From JAOUEA01 sp963734685 (GTDB lineage Bacteria > Actinomycetota > UBA4738 > HRBIN12): DNA of 64,000 nt. Position numbers and translations under genes: made by a program. The stretch spans positions 868,001 through 932,000 of the forward strand of contig CAVTIC010000007.1 in the NCBI GenBank assembly GCA_963734685.1, written 5' to 3'. Below the pieces are notes generated by a model. That model searched no databases, was not told where the DNA came from, and saw only the letters and a program-made list of their open reading frames with translations. Below, piece by piece: positions 63,955-64,000 of this stretch (the stretch's first letter is position 1; every line of letters begins with the position of its first letter).

Positions 63955-64000
63955 CAGGTCCACCTCCCGGTATCGAACCGTCTTCTCTAACTATCCGTCC

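Noticed and set aside
1..64000. CRISPR arrays, rRNA genes, prophage or plasmid modules
   Set aside because: No regular spaced repeats, rRNA sequence, phage structural genes or replication genes were seen; the only mobile DNA is the IS481-type element.

Overview
The window is GC-rich, gene-dense DNA from a member of the Actinomycetota. Three things point there: a complete Pup-proteasome locus (mpa, dop, pup, prcB, prcA, pafA, pafB, pafC) followed by tatA, tatC and helY in the order known from mycobacteria; a gcvH - FHA protein - MerR - DUF151 - MerR - gcvP neighbourhood equivalent to Rv1826-Rv1832; and a fused apolipoprotein N-acyltransferase/polyprenol-phosphate mannosyltransferase. No mycolate genes are seen. 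The lineage below phylum cannot be fixed from this sequence. Start codons are often GTG, many genes overlap by 4 bases (GTGA or ATGA), and about a dozen genes have a TAnnnT -10 box only 6-9 bases before the start codon, suggesting leaderless mRNAs.

Region by region. 1-5.0 kb: end of a pseudouridine synthase gene, then aroH-tyrA-aroA-cmk-der (aromatic amino acids, CMP kinase, ribosome GTPase). 5.1-14.8 kb: tRNA-Pro, pgsA, gcvH, a zinc-ribbon/FHA protein, two MerR regulators, a D-Ala-D-Ala carboxypeptidase, hpt, DUF151, a secreted CAP protein, a nuclease-fold-like protein, and the split glycine decarboxylase gcvPA-gcvPB. 14.8-25.3 kb: Lnt-Ppm1 fusion, a DUF4193 protein, an amidohydrolase translationally coupled to a small reverse transcriptase, an Lrp regulator, a lipoprotein, a frameshifted FtsH-like AAA protease and cysS. 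25.3-37.5 kb (mostly minus strand): M24 peptidase, two diacylglycerol-kinase-like proteins, helY, an alpha/beta hydrolase, tatC/tatA, pafB/pafC and small proteins. 37.7-46.4 kb: pafA, prcA, prcB, pup, dop, mpa and then a tightly overlapped ttuB-ttuA-trmI operon. 46.4-55.3 kb: frameshifted HtrA-like protease, two DmdA/GcvT-like folate demethylases and a Rieske oxygenase (a likely methylated-osmolyte catabolic locus), a second amidohydrolase and an ABC-F ATPase. 55.4-58.6 kb: DUF456 protein, small proteins, a VOC protein and an IS481-type element inserted at the 3' end of tRNA-Leu. 58.6-64 kb: secG and a peptide/oligopeptide ABC transporter (dppF, dppD, dppB, binding protein) that lacks dppC.

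The most notable content: (1) ttuB-ttuA-trmI, a ubiquitin-like sulfur-carrier / tRNA thiolation / m1A58 methylation operon directly upstream of the pupylation genes, with a carrier whose GG is followed by two more residues; (2) a compact reverse transcriptase coupled by a GTGA overlap to an amidohydrolase; (3) a Rieske oxygenase next to two DmdA-like paralogs, with a perfect palindromic operator candidate; (4) a parS-like palindrome inside an apparent insertion in AroA; (5) an IS481 insertion at a tRNA end; (6) three separate single-base frameshifts in otherwise well-preserved genes, which are as likely to be assembly errors as real mutations.
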